Counted from the first letter of the stretch, positions 25,601 through 34,063 are shown. The stretch: 37,913 nt of DNA from CAZEGV01 sp964511645 (GCA_964511645.1 CAZEGV010000025.1:1-37913); one strand, 5' to 3'. The notes: generated from the sequence alone by a model not told the origin. Translations and numbers: made by a program.

Positions 25601-28237
25601 TACAATAGAGCAGAAAGGGATATGCCTAGTGGTCCTAATATGCTTATATTCAACACAGATAAAGATACCTACACCACAGGAGAAACAGTAAAAGTAAACT
25701 TCCCTAGCTCTAAAGATGGAAGGGCATTAGTAACCATAGAAACAAGTGAAAAAATAGTACTTGCCGAATGGGTAACAACCAAAGATAACAATACATCTTA
25801 TAGCTTTAAAGTAAATAGTAGCATGACACCTAATGCCTATATACACATCACTTATGTACAGCAGCACAAACAAACTAGTAATGATGCACCATTAAGATTA
25901 TACGGCATATCCTCTATCAATGTCATTAATCCTGCTACAAAGCTAAACCCGCAAATAAAAATGGCAAAAATATTAAGACCTAACGGCATCGCCAATATCA
26001 GTATAAGCGAAAAAGATGGGAAATCCATGACTTACACCATTGCCGTAGTAGGTGAAGGCTTGCTAGACATTACGAGATTTAAAACCCCTAATCCTTGGGA
26101 TCACTTTTACAAAAAAGAAGCCCTTGGCGTAAAAACTTGGGATTTATTTGACCAAGTAATTGCTTACTCTAATCTGAAATCAAAATCATTAATCAGTATT
26201 GGTGGAGATGGTAGCCTAGGCGGTGAAAAAAACAACACTAAACAAAATAGATTTAAACCTTTAGTTAAGTTCTTTGGACCATTCCACATTAAACCCAACC
26301 AGAAAAGAGTACATAGCTTCAAAATCCCTAACTATATTGGTTCTGTGCGAACAATGGTAGTAGCAGAACAAAAATCTGCTTATGGACATGCCGAAAAAGC
26401 CACCCCTGTACGAGAAGACCTAATGGTATTAGGCACTCTTCCAAGAGTATTAGGTATAGATGAGAATATAGACATACCCGTTACAATATTCGCAATGGAC
26501 GAAAAAGTGAAGGATGTAACTATAGAAATCATTAGTGAAAACCCACACATTAAAATCACGAGTGACAAAAAACAAATGATTCACTTTAACCAAACAGGTG
26601 AAAAAACAATAAAATTCAGTGCTCATATTAGTCAAACAATAGGCACAGGAACAATCAAAATTATTGCACGTAGCGGTAACAAAAGAGCTGTTTATCACAC
26701 AGATATTGAAATCAGAAACCCAAACCTACCTATTAACAATGCCTATGACATTATCGCTTCCGCTAATAAAACAAAAAGCATCAAAATAGAACCTATTGGC
26801 ATTACAGGAACTAATAACGCCACAATCGAAATATCTTCTGTACCACCAATAAACCTCAAAAAACGCTTACACTACCTCATCAGGTATCCTTATGGATGTG
26901 TAGAACAAACCACATCTTCTGTATTCCCTCAATTGTACCTCACTAAGTTAGTAAAGCTCAGTAACGACAAAAAAAGAAAAATTGAACAAAACATAAAAGA
27001 TGGTATTAAACGCCTATCAGGATTTCAACAACCAAACGGCGGTTTTTCATACTGGCCACACTCTTATGGTGTAAATGACTGGGGAACCAACTATGCAGGA
27101 CACTTCCTATTAGAAGCAAAAAAAGCAGGCTATAGTCTTCCATCATCTATGCTAGAGAATTGGAAAAAATACCAAAAAGAAGTAGCCATATCATTTCAAG
27201 CAAGTAGCTACCATTACAAAACCTCTGCTCAAGCATACCGCCTATACCTACTTGCCAAAGCAGGAAGCCCTCAACTTGGTGCAATGAACAGGATGCGATT
27301 AACTCATGACGCACCTCAACTTGCCAAATGGTACCTATCTGCTGCCTACGTACTAGCTGGACAAGCTCAAGCAGGCAAAAGAATTATACAAGGATTAAGT
27401 ACCAACATCAAAGATTACCGTGAACTATCTGGAACTTACGGTAGCTCTACCCGTGATAAAGCAATCTTATTAGAATGCCTCAACCACCTTGGAGACAAAA
27501 AACAAGCCTACAAAATGGCAGTCGCTCTATCAAAAGAGTTATCAAGCGACAAATGGATGTCTACACAAACTACTGCCTACTCGCTAGTTTCTATCGCTAA
27601 CTATGTAGGTGCTAATGACGCTAGCAAAATGAATACCTTTAGTATTCAAATAAATGGAAAAGTTGTAGAAAAAATCACAACAAATAAGCCAATTCATCAA
27701 TACAGTTATGATATAGCGGGTACAAACCCACAAGAAATTAGTATTATTAATAAAGGTGGGAATAATTTATTTGTAAAAATCATTACAGAAGGGATTCCAG
27801 CACATGGAACAGAGCAATCAAGCCAAAGCGGTCTCTCCTTACACATCAATTACAAAGACCTAAACGGAAAATCCATTGACCCTACTCACATACCACAAGG
27901 AACAGATTTCTTTGCCTATATAAGCATCACCAATACTGGTTTGTACAATTATAAAGAAATGGCTCTCAACCAAGTATTTCCATCTGGCTGGCAAATACAC
28001 AATGATAGAATGGATAAACGAAAAAATGATGGCTATGACAAACCTACCTACCAAGACATTCGTGACGATAGAGTTTACACCTTCTTTGACATTAACAAAG
28101 GAGCTAGAAAATATTTCAAAATAGCACTAAATGCTACATACAAAGGAAAATATTACCTCCCTACCATACAGGTAGAAGCCATGTATGATAAAAGCATTAA
28201 TGCAAGAGTAAAAGGGCAATGGATTTATGTAGAGTAA
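22667..28237 (+). CDS. Alpha-2-macroglobulin family protein with thioester motif
   Basis: A 1856-residue protein of the bacterial alpha-2-macroglobulin family, thought to trap proteases in the periplasm and protect the envelope. A single N-terminal hydrophobic span (about 13-31) anchors it; there is no lipobox. Beta-sandwich macroglobulin domains follow, including the GERGVWRPGDTMYLS strand (about 636-650), then a conserved stretch VRTMVVAEQKSAYGHAEKA. The reactive thioester CVEQ is at 1411-1414 inside YPYGCVEQTTS, followed by the alpha-helical thioester domain. An acidic tyrosine-rich patch (about 490-507) lies before the DPCTPLYY segment. In Proteobacteria the partner is penicillin-binding protein 1C; no such gene is adjacent here. 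Confidence 0.92.
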   Translation: MKSLLKNPFIVTSLGVVALALFLTTLFYLSLSGKRRHSSQNTSYSSDYSLYISEHTNGEISKISPIIFKFAEDCITTDKVNTKAGSVFDFSPNIKGEAIWTDERTIKFTPNNHLPSETTYEATIDLDDYINDIPDSLSSYTFSFITKKQDYNVKVSRLEASDPNSIKWYKTDGTIYLQDYENINDVKNILNANIDGKKLPVKWSYDSSNTYEYHFVIDSILRTEKLQKIKIDWTGSPINVDYKGEENLLLNALGDFILTDVSSVNSPEQVITFYFSDPLKAKQNLNGLISLNRGSFSYIINGSKLEIYPKNRISGSVTVKIRKGIKNIAGYSYNTNIHKEFSFSDLKPQLRLIDKKTIVPNQAKKIPFVFESVNLKAVDIRVIRIFEKNIAQFLQVNELNTNRELKRVGQAVYTGKIEFNKNDNLNTWGKRSIDLTKIIKPEPGAIYQIALGFRKSYALLTCEEDSKKANDRDPGENMLALNGWDTPSRYYDYYDDYYYYDDYSYEDRKDPCTPLYYTSNKSVSQNILASSIGLICKRSNNNEMLVIANDINTTQPLSGITIEVYDYQNKLMHTGKTNSKGMIRYTTEKAPFLVIAKKEKSRGYLKVNDGNALSLSNFETGGVSKYHGLNGFIYGERGVWRPGDTMYLSLIIEDRLNSLPVQHPVKFEFINPNGQKIIEKTVIKNTNGLYVFQPFTAPEDITGYYRVVAHVGGTTFRKTLPVETILPNRLRIKIGIKEGETIKQNQSIKLSSEWLHGAKANKLKADVMLSLTKSSTSFNKYKDYTFDNPSLYLNSEDQVVFDGNLDENGETSFNFNINKKRNLPGSMTAHIKTKVYEPSGNFSIDQFTAKYMHYDNYVGINIPKSNNYYSTLYVDTNNVIDFVSLTKDGKRSGSRNLKINVYKLGWKWWYSGRFNDVRYNATRHRTPVKMSTITTNENGKASYRLKIGKEKWGRYLIMATDEDGHSCGQVVYIDWPSWYNRAERDMPSGPNMLIFNTDKDTYTTGETVKVNFPSSKDGRALVTIETSEKIVLAEWVTTKDNNTSYSFKVNSSMTPNAYIHITYVQQHKQTSNDAPLRLYGISSINVINPATKLNPQIKMAKILRPNGIANISISEKDGKSMTYTIAVVGEGLLDITRFKTPNPWDHFYKKEALGVKTWDLFDQVIAYSNLKSKSLISIGGDGSLGGEKNNTKQNRFKPLVKFFGPFHIKPNQKRVHSFKIPNYIGSVRTMVVAEQKSAYGHAEKATPVREDLMVLGTLPRVLGIDENIDIPVTIFAMDEKVKDVTIEIISENPHIKITSDKKQMIHFNQTGEKTIKFSAHISQTIGTGTIKIIARSGNKRAVYHTDIEIRNPNLPINNAYDIIASANKTKSIKIEPIGITGTNNATIEISSVPPINLKKRLHYLIRYPYGCVEQTTSSVFPQLYLTKLVKLSNDKKRKIEQNIKDGIKRLSGFQQPNGGFSYWPHSYGVNDWGTNYAGHFLLEAKKAGYSLPSSMLENWKKYQKEVAISFQASSYHYKTSAQAYRLYLLAKAGSPQLGAMNRMRLTHDAPQLAKWYLSAAYVLAGQAQAGKRIIQGLSTNIKDYRELSGTYGSSTRDKAILLECLNHLGDKKQAYKMAVALSKELSSDKWMSTQTTAYSLVSIANYVGANDASKMNTFSIQINGKVVEKITTNKPIHQYSYDIAGTNPQEISIINKGGNNLFVKIITEGIPAHGTEQSSQSGLSLHINYKDLNGKSIDPTHIPQGTDFFAYISITNTGLYNYKEMALNQVFPSGWQIHNDRMDKRKNDGYDKPTYQDIRDDRVYTFFDINKGARKYFKIALNATYKGKYYLPTIQVEAMYDKSINARVKGQWIYVE

Positions 28238-28240
28238 AAA

Positions 28241-28382
28241 TTTGGACATTCCCCCACTCGCTAAAAAGGCGAGCTCGTGGGGTCGGGCTTTCTGTTCCCA
28301 TTTTTTTACGCTTGTTTTGTCATGCTCAGTTTATCGAAGTACAAAAACAAGCTTAAAAAAAATTACACGTCAATCCCTAATG
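28241..28382 (-). repeat. Dispersed modular intergenic element, copy 4
   Basis: Read on the minus strand: GCATTAGGGATTGACGTG head, then a T run. The middle hairpin pairs GCTTGTTTTGT (28310-28320) with ACAAAAACAAGC (28341-28352, one bulge) around TTCGATAAACTGAGCATGACA. The tail ATGGGAACAGAAAGCCCGAC leads into a hairpin whose arms CCCCAC and GTGGGG (28252-28257 with 28276-28281 approx.) enclose a TCGC/GCGA pair. It then closes with TGTCCAAATTTT. The tail begins three bases after the macroglobulin stop and could end its transcript. The region between the macroglobulin and aminotransferase genes holds nothing else. Confidence 0.75.
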
Positions 28383-28464
28383 CGAACATCACTCAAGAAA
28401 AACACCTCTACCCTCTCTATTTGTAGTGAAAAATGAGTAATTAACAATAAATCAGTAGTACCAA

Positions 28465-29568
28465 TTATCCTGTATATAAATTCATTGTTTGAACAATGTG
28501 ATCAACTTCCTCTTGCTCAAGTACTGAGCTTATCGGAATACTCACCACTTGATCACTGAACCTTTCTGTAACAGGAAAGCTTAAACCATTTTGCTCTTTA
28601 AAAGCAATTTGTTTATACAACGGTATTGGGTAATGAATCATTGATTCAATATCATTTTCTGTCAGAAAATCTTGAAACCTCTTTTGACTCTTTACTCTAA
28701 CTACAAACAAATGCCAAACATGACTTTCCACGACACCTACTTTTGGTAAGGAGATGTTATCATTTGATATATTATTTAAGTAAAAGTCTGCAACTTCTCT
28801 CCTACTTTTTATCTCATTGTCCAAAAAAGGTAGTTTTACGCTTAAAATAGCTGCTTGAATCTCGTCAAGTCTACTATTTACACCTTTGGTAGTATGTACA
28901 TTTTTCTTTAACGATCCATAATTTCTTAAGCTTTTCACCGTGTCGGCAACAAGTTTATCATTAGTTAATATTGCCCCTGCATCTCCCAAAGCACCTAAAA
29001 TCTTAGTAGGATAAAAAGAAAAGGCTGATACATCACCCAAACTACCTACCTTCTGCCCTTCAAATATAGCACCATGAGCTTGAGCACAATCCTCAACAAG
29101 TTTTAATCGATGTTTTTCAGAAAACATTTTTACCTCCTTCATCTCCACTACTTGTCCATACAAATGAACTACTAAAATAGCTTTAGTTTTATTTGTGATA
29201 GCTTTTTCTAAAAGAGAAGTATCTAAATTGTATGTACCTGGATGAGCATCAACATAAACAGGATTTAAGCCTAAATTAGCCACAGCCAAAGCAGTAGCAA
29301 TATAAGTGTGAGCAGGCAAAATCACTTCATCACCTCTACTCATCAAGTCTAAATCCATATAAGCCCTAAATATCAAGCTTATGGCATCTAGCCCACTTCC
29401 AACTCCTATGCAGTATTGAGTATTAACGTATTTAGCGAAAGCATTCTCAAACTTCAGTACTTCTTCGCCTAGAATATAACTCCCCGAGCTTACCACTCTC
29501 TGCACAGCCTCATTGATTTCAGAGCTATACTGGTTATTTATTTTTTTGATGTCTAAAAATTTAATCAT
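28465..29568 (-). CDS. DegT/DnrJ/EryC1/StrS family sugar aminotransferase
   Basis: A 367-residue PLP enzyme that aminates a keto group on a nucleotide-linked sugar. The pattern is GVGSGLDAI (56-64), ILPAHTYIATA (83-93), VEDCAQAHGA (158-167, Asp160 for the pyridine ring), and SFYPTKILGALGDAGA (184-199) with PLP-binding Lys189. The sugar product cannot be fixed from sequence, though the set resembles enzymes that make 3-amino-3,6-dideoxyhexoses. It lies 15 bases after kdsA and ends the XrtF transcription unit, which supports a role in envelope polysaccharide or lipopolysaccharide. Confidence 0.92.
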   Translation of the reverse strand: MIKFLDIKKINNQYSSEINEAVQRVVSSGSYILGEEVLKFENAFAKYVNTQYCIGVGSGLDAISLIFRAYMDLDLMSRGDEVILPAHTYIATALAVANLGLNPVYVDAHPGTYNLDTSLLEKAITNKTKAILVVHLYGQVVEMKEVKMFSEKHRLKLVEDCAQAHGAIFEGQKVGSLGDVSAFSFYPTKILGALGDAGAILTNDKLVADTVKSLRNYGSLKKNVHTTKGVNSRLDEIQAAILSVKLPFLDNEIKSRREVADFYLNNISNDNISLPKVGVVESHVWHLFVVRVKSQKRFQDFLTENDIESMIHYPIPLYKQIAFKEQNGLSFPVTERFSDQVVSIPISSVLEQEEVDHIVQTMNLYTG

Positions 29569-29583
29569 ACCAAAAGGACTAAA

Positions 29584-30360
29584 TTAGGAAATCAGCTCTT
29601 TTACCAAAGATTTAAAATCTTTCAAATAAATCATATTAGGGCCATCACTCATACCATTGTTTGGGTCTGGATGAACCTCCATAAAATAACCATCGGCACC
29701 AAATGCTTTCGCTGCTAATGCCATAGGTGGCACAAACTCTCTATTCCCCCCTGTTTTACCATCTCCACTACCTGGCCGCTGTACAGCATGCGTACAATCC
29801 ATCACAACAGGTACACCAAAACTTTTCATGTCTGGTATGTTTCTAAAGTCAACTACTAAGTTATTATAGCCGTACATATTCCCTCTTTCTGTGAGCATCA
29901 CATTTTTGTTCCCTGTGCTCAATACTTTTTCCAAAGGATATTTCATATCTACACCTGACAGAAATTGTGCTTTCTTTATATTTACAATACAACCTGTATT
30001 GGCTGCCGCTAATAATAAATCAGTTTGCCTACACAAAAATGCTGGAATCTGAATGATATCTACAACATCTTTTACCAACTCTGCTTGATACGATTCATGA
30101 ATATCAGTGGTAACTGGTAACTTGTATTTCTCTTTGATATATGACAAATGCTCAATTCCTTCTTTAATCCCATCTCCTCTAAACCCACTCACTGAGGTTC
30201 TATTAGCCTTGTCAAAAGATGATTTAAAAATGATTTCAACTCCTAAATCTTCTCTTACCCTTACTAACTCCTCTGCTACCTCTTCTAATAAATCCCTAGA
30301 TTCTATCACGCAAGGTCCTGCAATGATAAAATTCCCCTCTTGTATCTTTTTATATAACAT
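29584..30360 (-). CDS. kdsA: 3-deoxy-8-phosphooctulonate (Kdo-8-phosphate) synthase
   Basis: KdsA condenses phosphoenolpyruvate with arabinose 5-phosphate to make Kdo-8-phosphate, the first committed step to the inner-core sugar of lipopolysaccharide. The 258-residue protein has IIAGPCVIESRD (12-23), KSSFDKANRTS, IPAFLCRQTDLL, TERGNMYGYNNLVVD and HPDPNNGMSDGPN, all of this family. Cys17 replaces the Asn found in enterobacterial KdsA, so the metal-dependent class is expected. It begins one base after the XrtF-associated gene stops and is clearly in that operon, which is a telling link between surface sorting and lipopolysaccharide synthesis. Confidence 0.95.
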   Translation of the reverse strand: MLYKKIQEGNFIIAGPCVIESRDLLEEVAEELVRVREDLGVEIIFKSSFDKANRTSVSGFRGDGIKEGIEHLSYIKEKYKLPVTTDIHESYQAELVKDVVDIIQIPAFLCRQTDLLLAAANTGCIVNIKKAQFLSGVDMKYPLEKVLSTGNKNVMLTERGNMYGYNNLVVDFRNIPDMKSFGVPVVMDCTHAVQRPGSGDGKTGGNREFVPPMALAAKAFGADGYFMEVHPDPNNGMSDGPNMIYLKDFKSLVKELIS

Positions 30361-30361
30361 A

Positions 30362-30853
30362 TTATACTTTAAAAACTTTTAAACTCGTGACTAACAATAT
30401 AAACACAAATGGTGTATGTATAAAGTTATCTTTAATAAAACGTGCAAACTCATAACCAAGTTCTGCATTGGACACAATAGAACCGATTAAAATATACAAA
30501 AAACAAACTATGATTAAAACGGTATAATACATCATTCCAATATAAAAATGAGATTTTTTTAATGATAGAATATAAACCATTATAGAAGCTAATAAAGACA
30601 TCACCGCCATCATCACAATTGTAGAAACCCACCTAGAGTTTGTACTTATTACTTGTCCTATATCACCAACACTTTCTATGTAATCGCTTGGATTTTGCCC
30701 TGTATGAGGGATAAATTCAAAATGAGAAAAACTAAAAACATAAGCCCTAAGGTGATAACCTAAGTATAAATACAAAAACATTAGTATTAAAAACACTAAC
30801 ACTCGTAATACTATTATGGAAATTGTTTTAGTCTGCATTTTGTAATCGACCAT
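30362..30853 (-). CDS. Exosortase F system-associated membrane protein
   Basis: A 163-residue membrane protein with about four spans (about 12-30, 77-97, 105-125, 145-162) and a polar loop of about 45 residues after the first. It lies directly behind xrtF, overlapping it by 26 bases, and has the size and layout of the small partner protein known to accompany XrtF exosortases in Bacteroidota. Its exact role is unknown. An inner ATG at 30838 (starting MQTKTIS) would cut the overlap to 11 bases and is equally possible. kdsA follows after one base. Confidence 0.8.
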   Translation of the reverse strand: MVDYKMQTKTISIIVLRVLVFLILMFLYLYLGYHLRAYVFSFSHFEFIPHTGQNPSDYIESVGDIGQVISTNSRWVSTIVMMAVMSLLASIMVYILSLKKSHFYIGMMYYTVLIIVCFLYILIGSIVSNAELGYEFARFIKDNFIHTPFVFILLVTSLKVFKV

Positions 30854-31358
30854 ATTTTTTTACAAAATACATCCACAACATAAATATATCAAAATAAACC
30901 CAAAGGGTAAAAGTATAGTGATGATTGAAATTCAGGTAATGGGGATAATAAATATAAATCATTGCTAAAAAGAATATTCTAATCACATTAGCAATATAAA
31001 TCAATAAGATACCTATCGGAATATAACGTAACTTACTTCTTACAGAAGCGGGGAAAGCAATAATGAAACCTATAAATGTCACAAAAAGCACTAAACCATT
31101 ACAACTATCCGAAATTCCCACAATCTTTTTGGCATCCATCATCACAATACTTGCATCTGGTGGTAAATAATGATAGGACATTTGTGTATAACCTAATAAA
31201 GAAAAAAAATTAGCTACTAAAAAAGCTTCTGTATGCGTAAGAAATTTTTCTATTACATTTCCATCAGCCAAAAAAAGCACTTCCACAACTGTCCACAGCA
31301 AATAAATAAGCAGGGCAATTGATAAAAACTTTAATAATTTCTTATGTTCTTTTTTCAT
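30828..31358 (-). CDS. xrtF: Exosortase family protein XrtF
   Basis: A 176-residue multi-span transpeptidase-like enzyme of the exosortase/archaeosortase family, which recognises C-terminal sorting signals and releases or anchors the cargo. The catalytic triad is visible: Cys86 in SDSCNGLVLFVTFIG (83-97), Arg127 in YIANVIRIFFLA (121-132), and His146 or His147 in NFNHHYTFTLWVYFD (143-157). The short length and the partner gene fit the F type, found in flavobacteria. A PID-CTERM substrate is encoded just upstream, separated by a hairpin terminator that ends two bases before the xrtF ATG. Confidence 0.9.
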   Translation of the reverse strand: MKKEHKKLLKFLSIALLIYLLWTVVEVLFLADGNVIEKFLTHTEAFLVANFFSLLGYTQMSYHYLPPDASIVMMDAKKIVGISDSCNGLVLFVTFIGFIIAFPASVRSKLRYIPIGILLIYIANVIRIFFLAMIYIYYPHYLNFNHHYTFTLWVYFDIFMLWMYFVKKYGRLQNAD

Positions 31359-31385
31359 AAAAAAAGCCAGTATTACCGGCTTTTT
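31359..31385 (-). terminator. Hairpin terminator or attenuator between the PID-CTERM gene and xrtF
   Basis: On the minus strand AAAAAGCC (31378-31385) pairs with GGCTTTTT (31361-31368) around a nine-base loop, with two further T residues before the xrtF ATG at 31358. The 8-bp stem with a T run fits an intrinsic terminator. Read-through would be needed for xrtF and the genes beyond it, unless a second promoter exists. Confidence 0.8.
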
Positions 31386-31391
31386 ATGTTG

Positions 31392-31595
31392 TTATGCTTC
31401 TGATTTTTTAAATAAATACCTTGCTCCGAGTGCTGTCCCTGATAATATCAGAAAGGCAACACTGCCGTCAATAGGTACATCATTATCTGGATCCTCTTCA
31501 TCTCCTCCTCCCGTACCACCACCACCAAAGGGAGGGTTAGCAAAAACTATAAGACCAAACAATACTAAAAACGTTGTATATAAGACTCTTTTCAT
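31392..31595 (-). CDS. PID-CTERM sorting-signal mini-protein
   Basis: A 67-residue protein with a signal peptide (MKRVLYTTFLVLFGLIVFAN), a Gly-rich and Asp/Glu-rich linker (22-40), then the sorting signal PIDGSVAFLILSGTALGARY (41-60) and LFKK (61-64). This is the Pro-Ile-Asp motif, hydrophobic span and basic end of the PID-CTERM domain of Bacteroidota. Almost nothing lies between the two signals, so the mature product may be a tiny peptide or a lure for the enzyme. Its ATG overlaps the T9SS gene stop by one base (TAATG), and xrtF follows after the terminator, so it is probably the cognate substrate. Confidence 0.85.
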   Translation of the reverse strand: MKRVLYTTFLVLFGLIVFANPPFGGGGTGGGDEEDPDNDVPIDGSVAFLILSGTALGARYLFKKSEA

Positions 31596-34063
31596 TACTC
31601 TACGATTATTTTATGTGTTTCTACACTATATCCTGAAACAACAGATAGTAAGTAAATACCACTCTCTAAGTCATTTACATCAATCACCTCTTCAAAAGAA
31701 CCAACAGAAGAAATTGTTTTATTCAAAACCTGTACCCCACTTGTATTAGTAAGCACAAGTTTCGTGCCAGTAGTACTTGCTGTAGCTATTATTGTAAACT
31801 TATCATTCACTGGGTTTGGGTATACTGACGAATGAGAGGTTTCATTATTAGTACCAAATACTGATAATGGTTTTGCAGATACCAAGATAGAGAACCTATC
31901 CGATGCTTTAGAAGCTAAATTAGCATCTGTTACAAATGATACATAATCATGATCTTGTAAGGATGTTTCTGTATTTAGGTATTTATCTTTTAATACCAAG
32001 TCAGCAGTAGCTGAAAGAAAATTTTGTTTATGAAACTCAAATCCATAATCAGTACCCTCTCCATACACAATAGACAATGGAATCTCTTCTATTGTTTCTG
32101 ACAAAGGCAACACATTTTTTCTGAACGAATAATCACCATCTGCTTGAGAAGCAATATCTACTAATACTGCAAATGTTTTTTCCCAACCATCAAAAGTAAA
32201 GTTTCTTCCTAATTGATTAGCATCTTTCTCGTCTTTGCCTAAAGAAGCTAAATTATCAAATTGTAAATAAGTAATAGCTGTACTAGTAGGATCTGATGAA
32301 CTTTCATTTTTTAACGATATTTCAACTAGATTCTCTTCTACAACAGCAGTTGGTCTGCTAAACGCTTGGTTATTAGACAGCTTAGCCGACTCTGTAATTG
32401 TCAACACAGGAGAAGCCGCATTTGCTTGAATCCAAAATCCTTGTCCAAAAGGTATTTTTCCGCTTGAATTATTCACTGTTCGGTAAGTTTTATTTTTAGC
32501 ATCCCATACATAAGCAATAGTTTCTAAATTAGTTTTAGTCCATGAGAGATTATCTCCCCAATCAATTGGAGAAGCGTAAGGGTTACTTACAAAATTCCAT
32601 CCATCACTAACGGCTGTACCAGAACTTGTAAAGGTGGGGTTAAAATTAAAATCGCCCTGTTGTAAAGTACCTGTCATGTCTAATGTCTGATTTGCTACTG
32701 TAGCCGATGTATTGTCCCTAATAAATACTCTATATCCTTTACCAAGAGACATTGTTTCTGTATTAGCAATAGCAGGAAAATCTAACCAACCATCCTCTAT
32801 CGCTGTTGAAGTATTTGTTTCGTCATAAGTCCTCATTGATTGCCTATTTTGGCTACCTACAAAAGTATTAGCGCCAGTAAAACTACCTGTCACATTAAAA
32901 TTATCTTGGATATCTGTTACCGCAAGACTATTAACTGGTGAGCCTATGTGCCACCAAAATCTACCAGTAGTACTCTCACTAGGGATAAAACGTTCTACAA
33001 CTACATCTCCTGTAATTGATGCGTCTGCAGTATTAATTTCTTCTACCCTAGCAGTAGCGATTGCTGAACTAGATTTTAATGTTAAATTACCTCCAGAAGC
33101 CAAAGTCCCTCTTGTAACCACAACAGATCCGTCAGAAGGAATTGTAATACCTATACTTAAAGTAACTACATCACCCGAATTAGTTTTATTAATCACTAAT
33201 TTATTTATTGTAGTAGCTATACCCGAAACCGTAGACGCAGAAGAGCCTATAAACTCAACTTCCTCAGAACCCGAAGAGCTATAAGTACCATTTATAATAA
33301 AATCTCTTCCAATACTTATGTTTCTTAGTATAGCATTTAAGTCTATACCACTGTTAATTGTTAAGTCATTTGTAACAACAAGTGAGGCGTGTAAAATTTT
33401 ATCTTCATTAGACAATACCACATTATAATAATCACCTAGTATCGGTAAACTCTGATCTATTGCTGTAGAACTAAACTCAACTGTTGATGTATTAGCTATA
33501 AATGTACCTGCTGTAATAGACTCCAACCCTGAAGCTGTAATTTTTTTATTCCCCGTACCTGTAAATGTCAAATTTCCATAATTACCCTTCATTACATTCT
33601 GAGCTAAATTACCCGTATACTCAACAGTACCCCCAACAAAACTAAATCCAACACCTGTAGTATTTATAAAATCACCTCCTATATCTACCACACTAGCAGC
33701 AAATATATTAAATGTAAAAATCGTAGAGTTATTACAGTCGATTGTAGTAGCCGAAGAAAAAGTACTCCCTAATAGTACAAAAAAAGTAACTGGATTAACA
33801 GCTCCTAAAAGTTTAAACTTAAATGATTCACAATCAAAATCCGCAATTGATGACACGTTAATTAGTGCCGCATTATTATCTACAGTTAGTTCTACAGCAT
33901 CATCCGCATCAGGAATACCATCTGCATCTGCAAATGTGACATCAGACCAAACTACAGATTGCAAAGTACCATTAGCAACAATAGTCCCCGTAAACAATCC
34001 TTGCCCACTCGTCATATTTGACAAGAAAAACAGAGTCGCTATCATTAACAAATATTTTTTCAT
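31595..34063 (-). CDS. T9SS type A sorting domain-containing surface protein
   Basis: An 822-residue secreted protein. A signal peptide (MKKYLLMIATLFFLSNMTSG) is followed by a long beta-rich region (about 90-340) with repeats of the kind GNLTFTGTGNKKITASGLES and NKLVINKTNSGDVVTLS, likely beta-helix or solenoid. A domain around 360-560 follows, with SMRTYDE, SLGKGYRVF and GWNFVSNPYASPIDWG. The last 77 residues (746-822) are the type A T9SS signal, starting SVYPNPVNDKFTI and ending HKIIVE, with GIYLLSV near the end. It should be exported through the outer membrane by the type IX machinery. It is the first gene of the XrtF transcription unit. Confidence 0.9.
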   Translation of the reverse strand: MKKYLLMIATLFFLSNMTSGQGLFTGTIVANGTLQSVVWSDVTFADADGIPDADDAVELTVDNNAALINVSSIADFDCESFKFKLLGAVNPVTFFVLLGSTFSSATTIDCNNSTIFTFNIFAASVVDIGGDFINTTGVGFSFVGGTVEYTGNLAQNVMKGNYGNLTFTGTGNKKITASGLESITAGTFIANTSTVEFSSTAIDQSLPILGDYYNVVLSNEDKILHASLVVTNDLTINSGIDLNAILRNISIGRDFIINGTYSSSGSEEVEFIGSSASTVSGIATTINKLVINKTNSGDVVTLSIGITIPSDGSVVVTRGTLASGGNLTLKSSSAIATARVEEINTADASITGDVVVERFIPSESTTGRFWWHIGSPVNSLAVTDIQDNFNVTGSFTGANTFVGSQNRQSMRTYDETNTSTAIEDGWLDFPAIANTETMSLGKGYRVFIRDNTSATVANQTLDMTGTLQQGDFNFNPTFTSSGTAVSDGWNFVSNPYASPIDWGDNLSWTKTNLETIAYVWDAKNKTYRTVNNSSGKIPFGQGFWIQANAASPVLTITESAKLSNNQAFSRPTAVVEENLVEISLKNESSSDPTSTAITYLQFDNLASLGKDEKDANQLGRNFTFDGWEKTFAVLVDIASQADGDYSFRKNVLPLSETIEEIPLSIVYGEGTDYGFEFHKQNFLSATADLVLKDKYLNTETSLQDHDYVSFVTDANLASKASDRFSILVSAKPLSVFGTNNETSHSSVYPNPVNDKFTIIATASTTGTKLVLTNTSGVQVLNKTISSVGSFEEVIDVNDLESGIYLLSVVSGYSVETHKIIVE

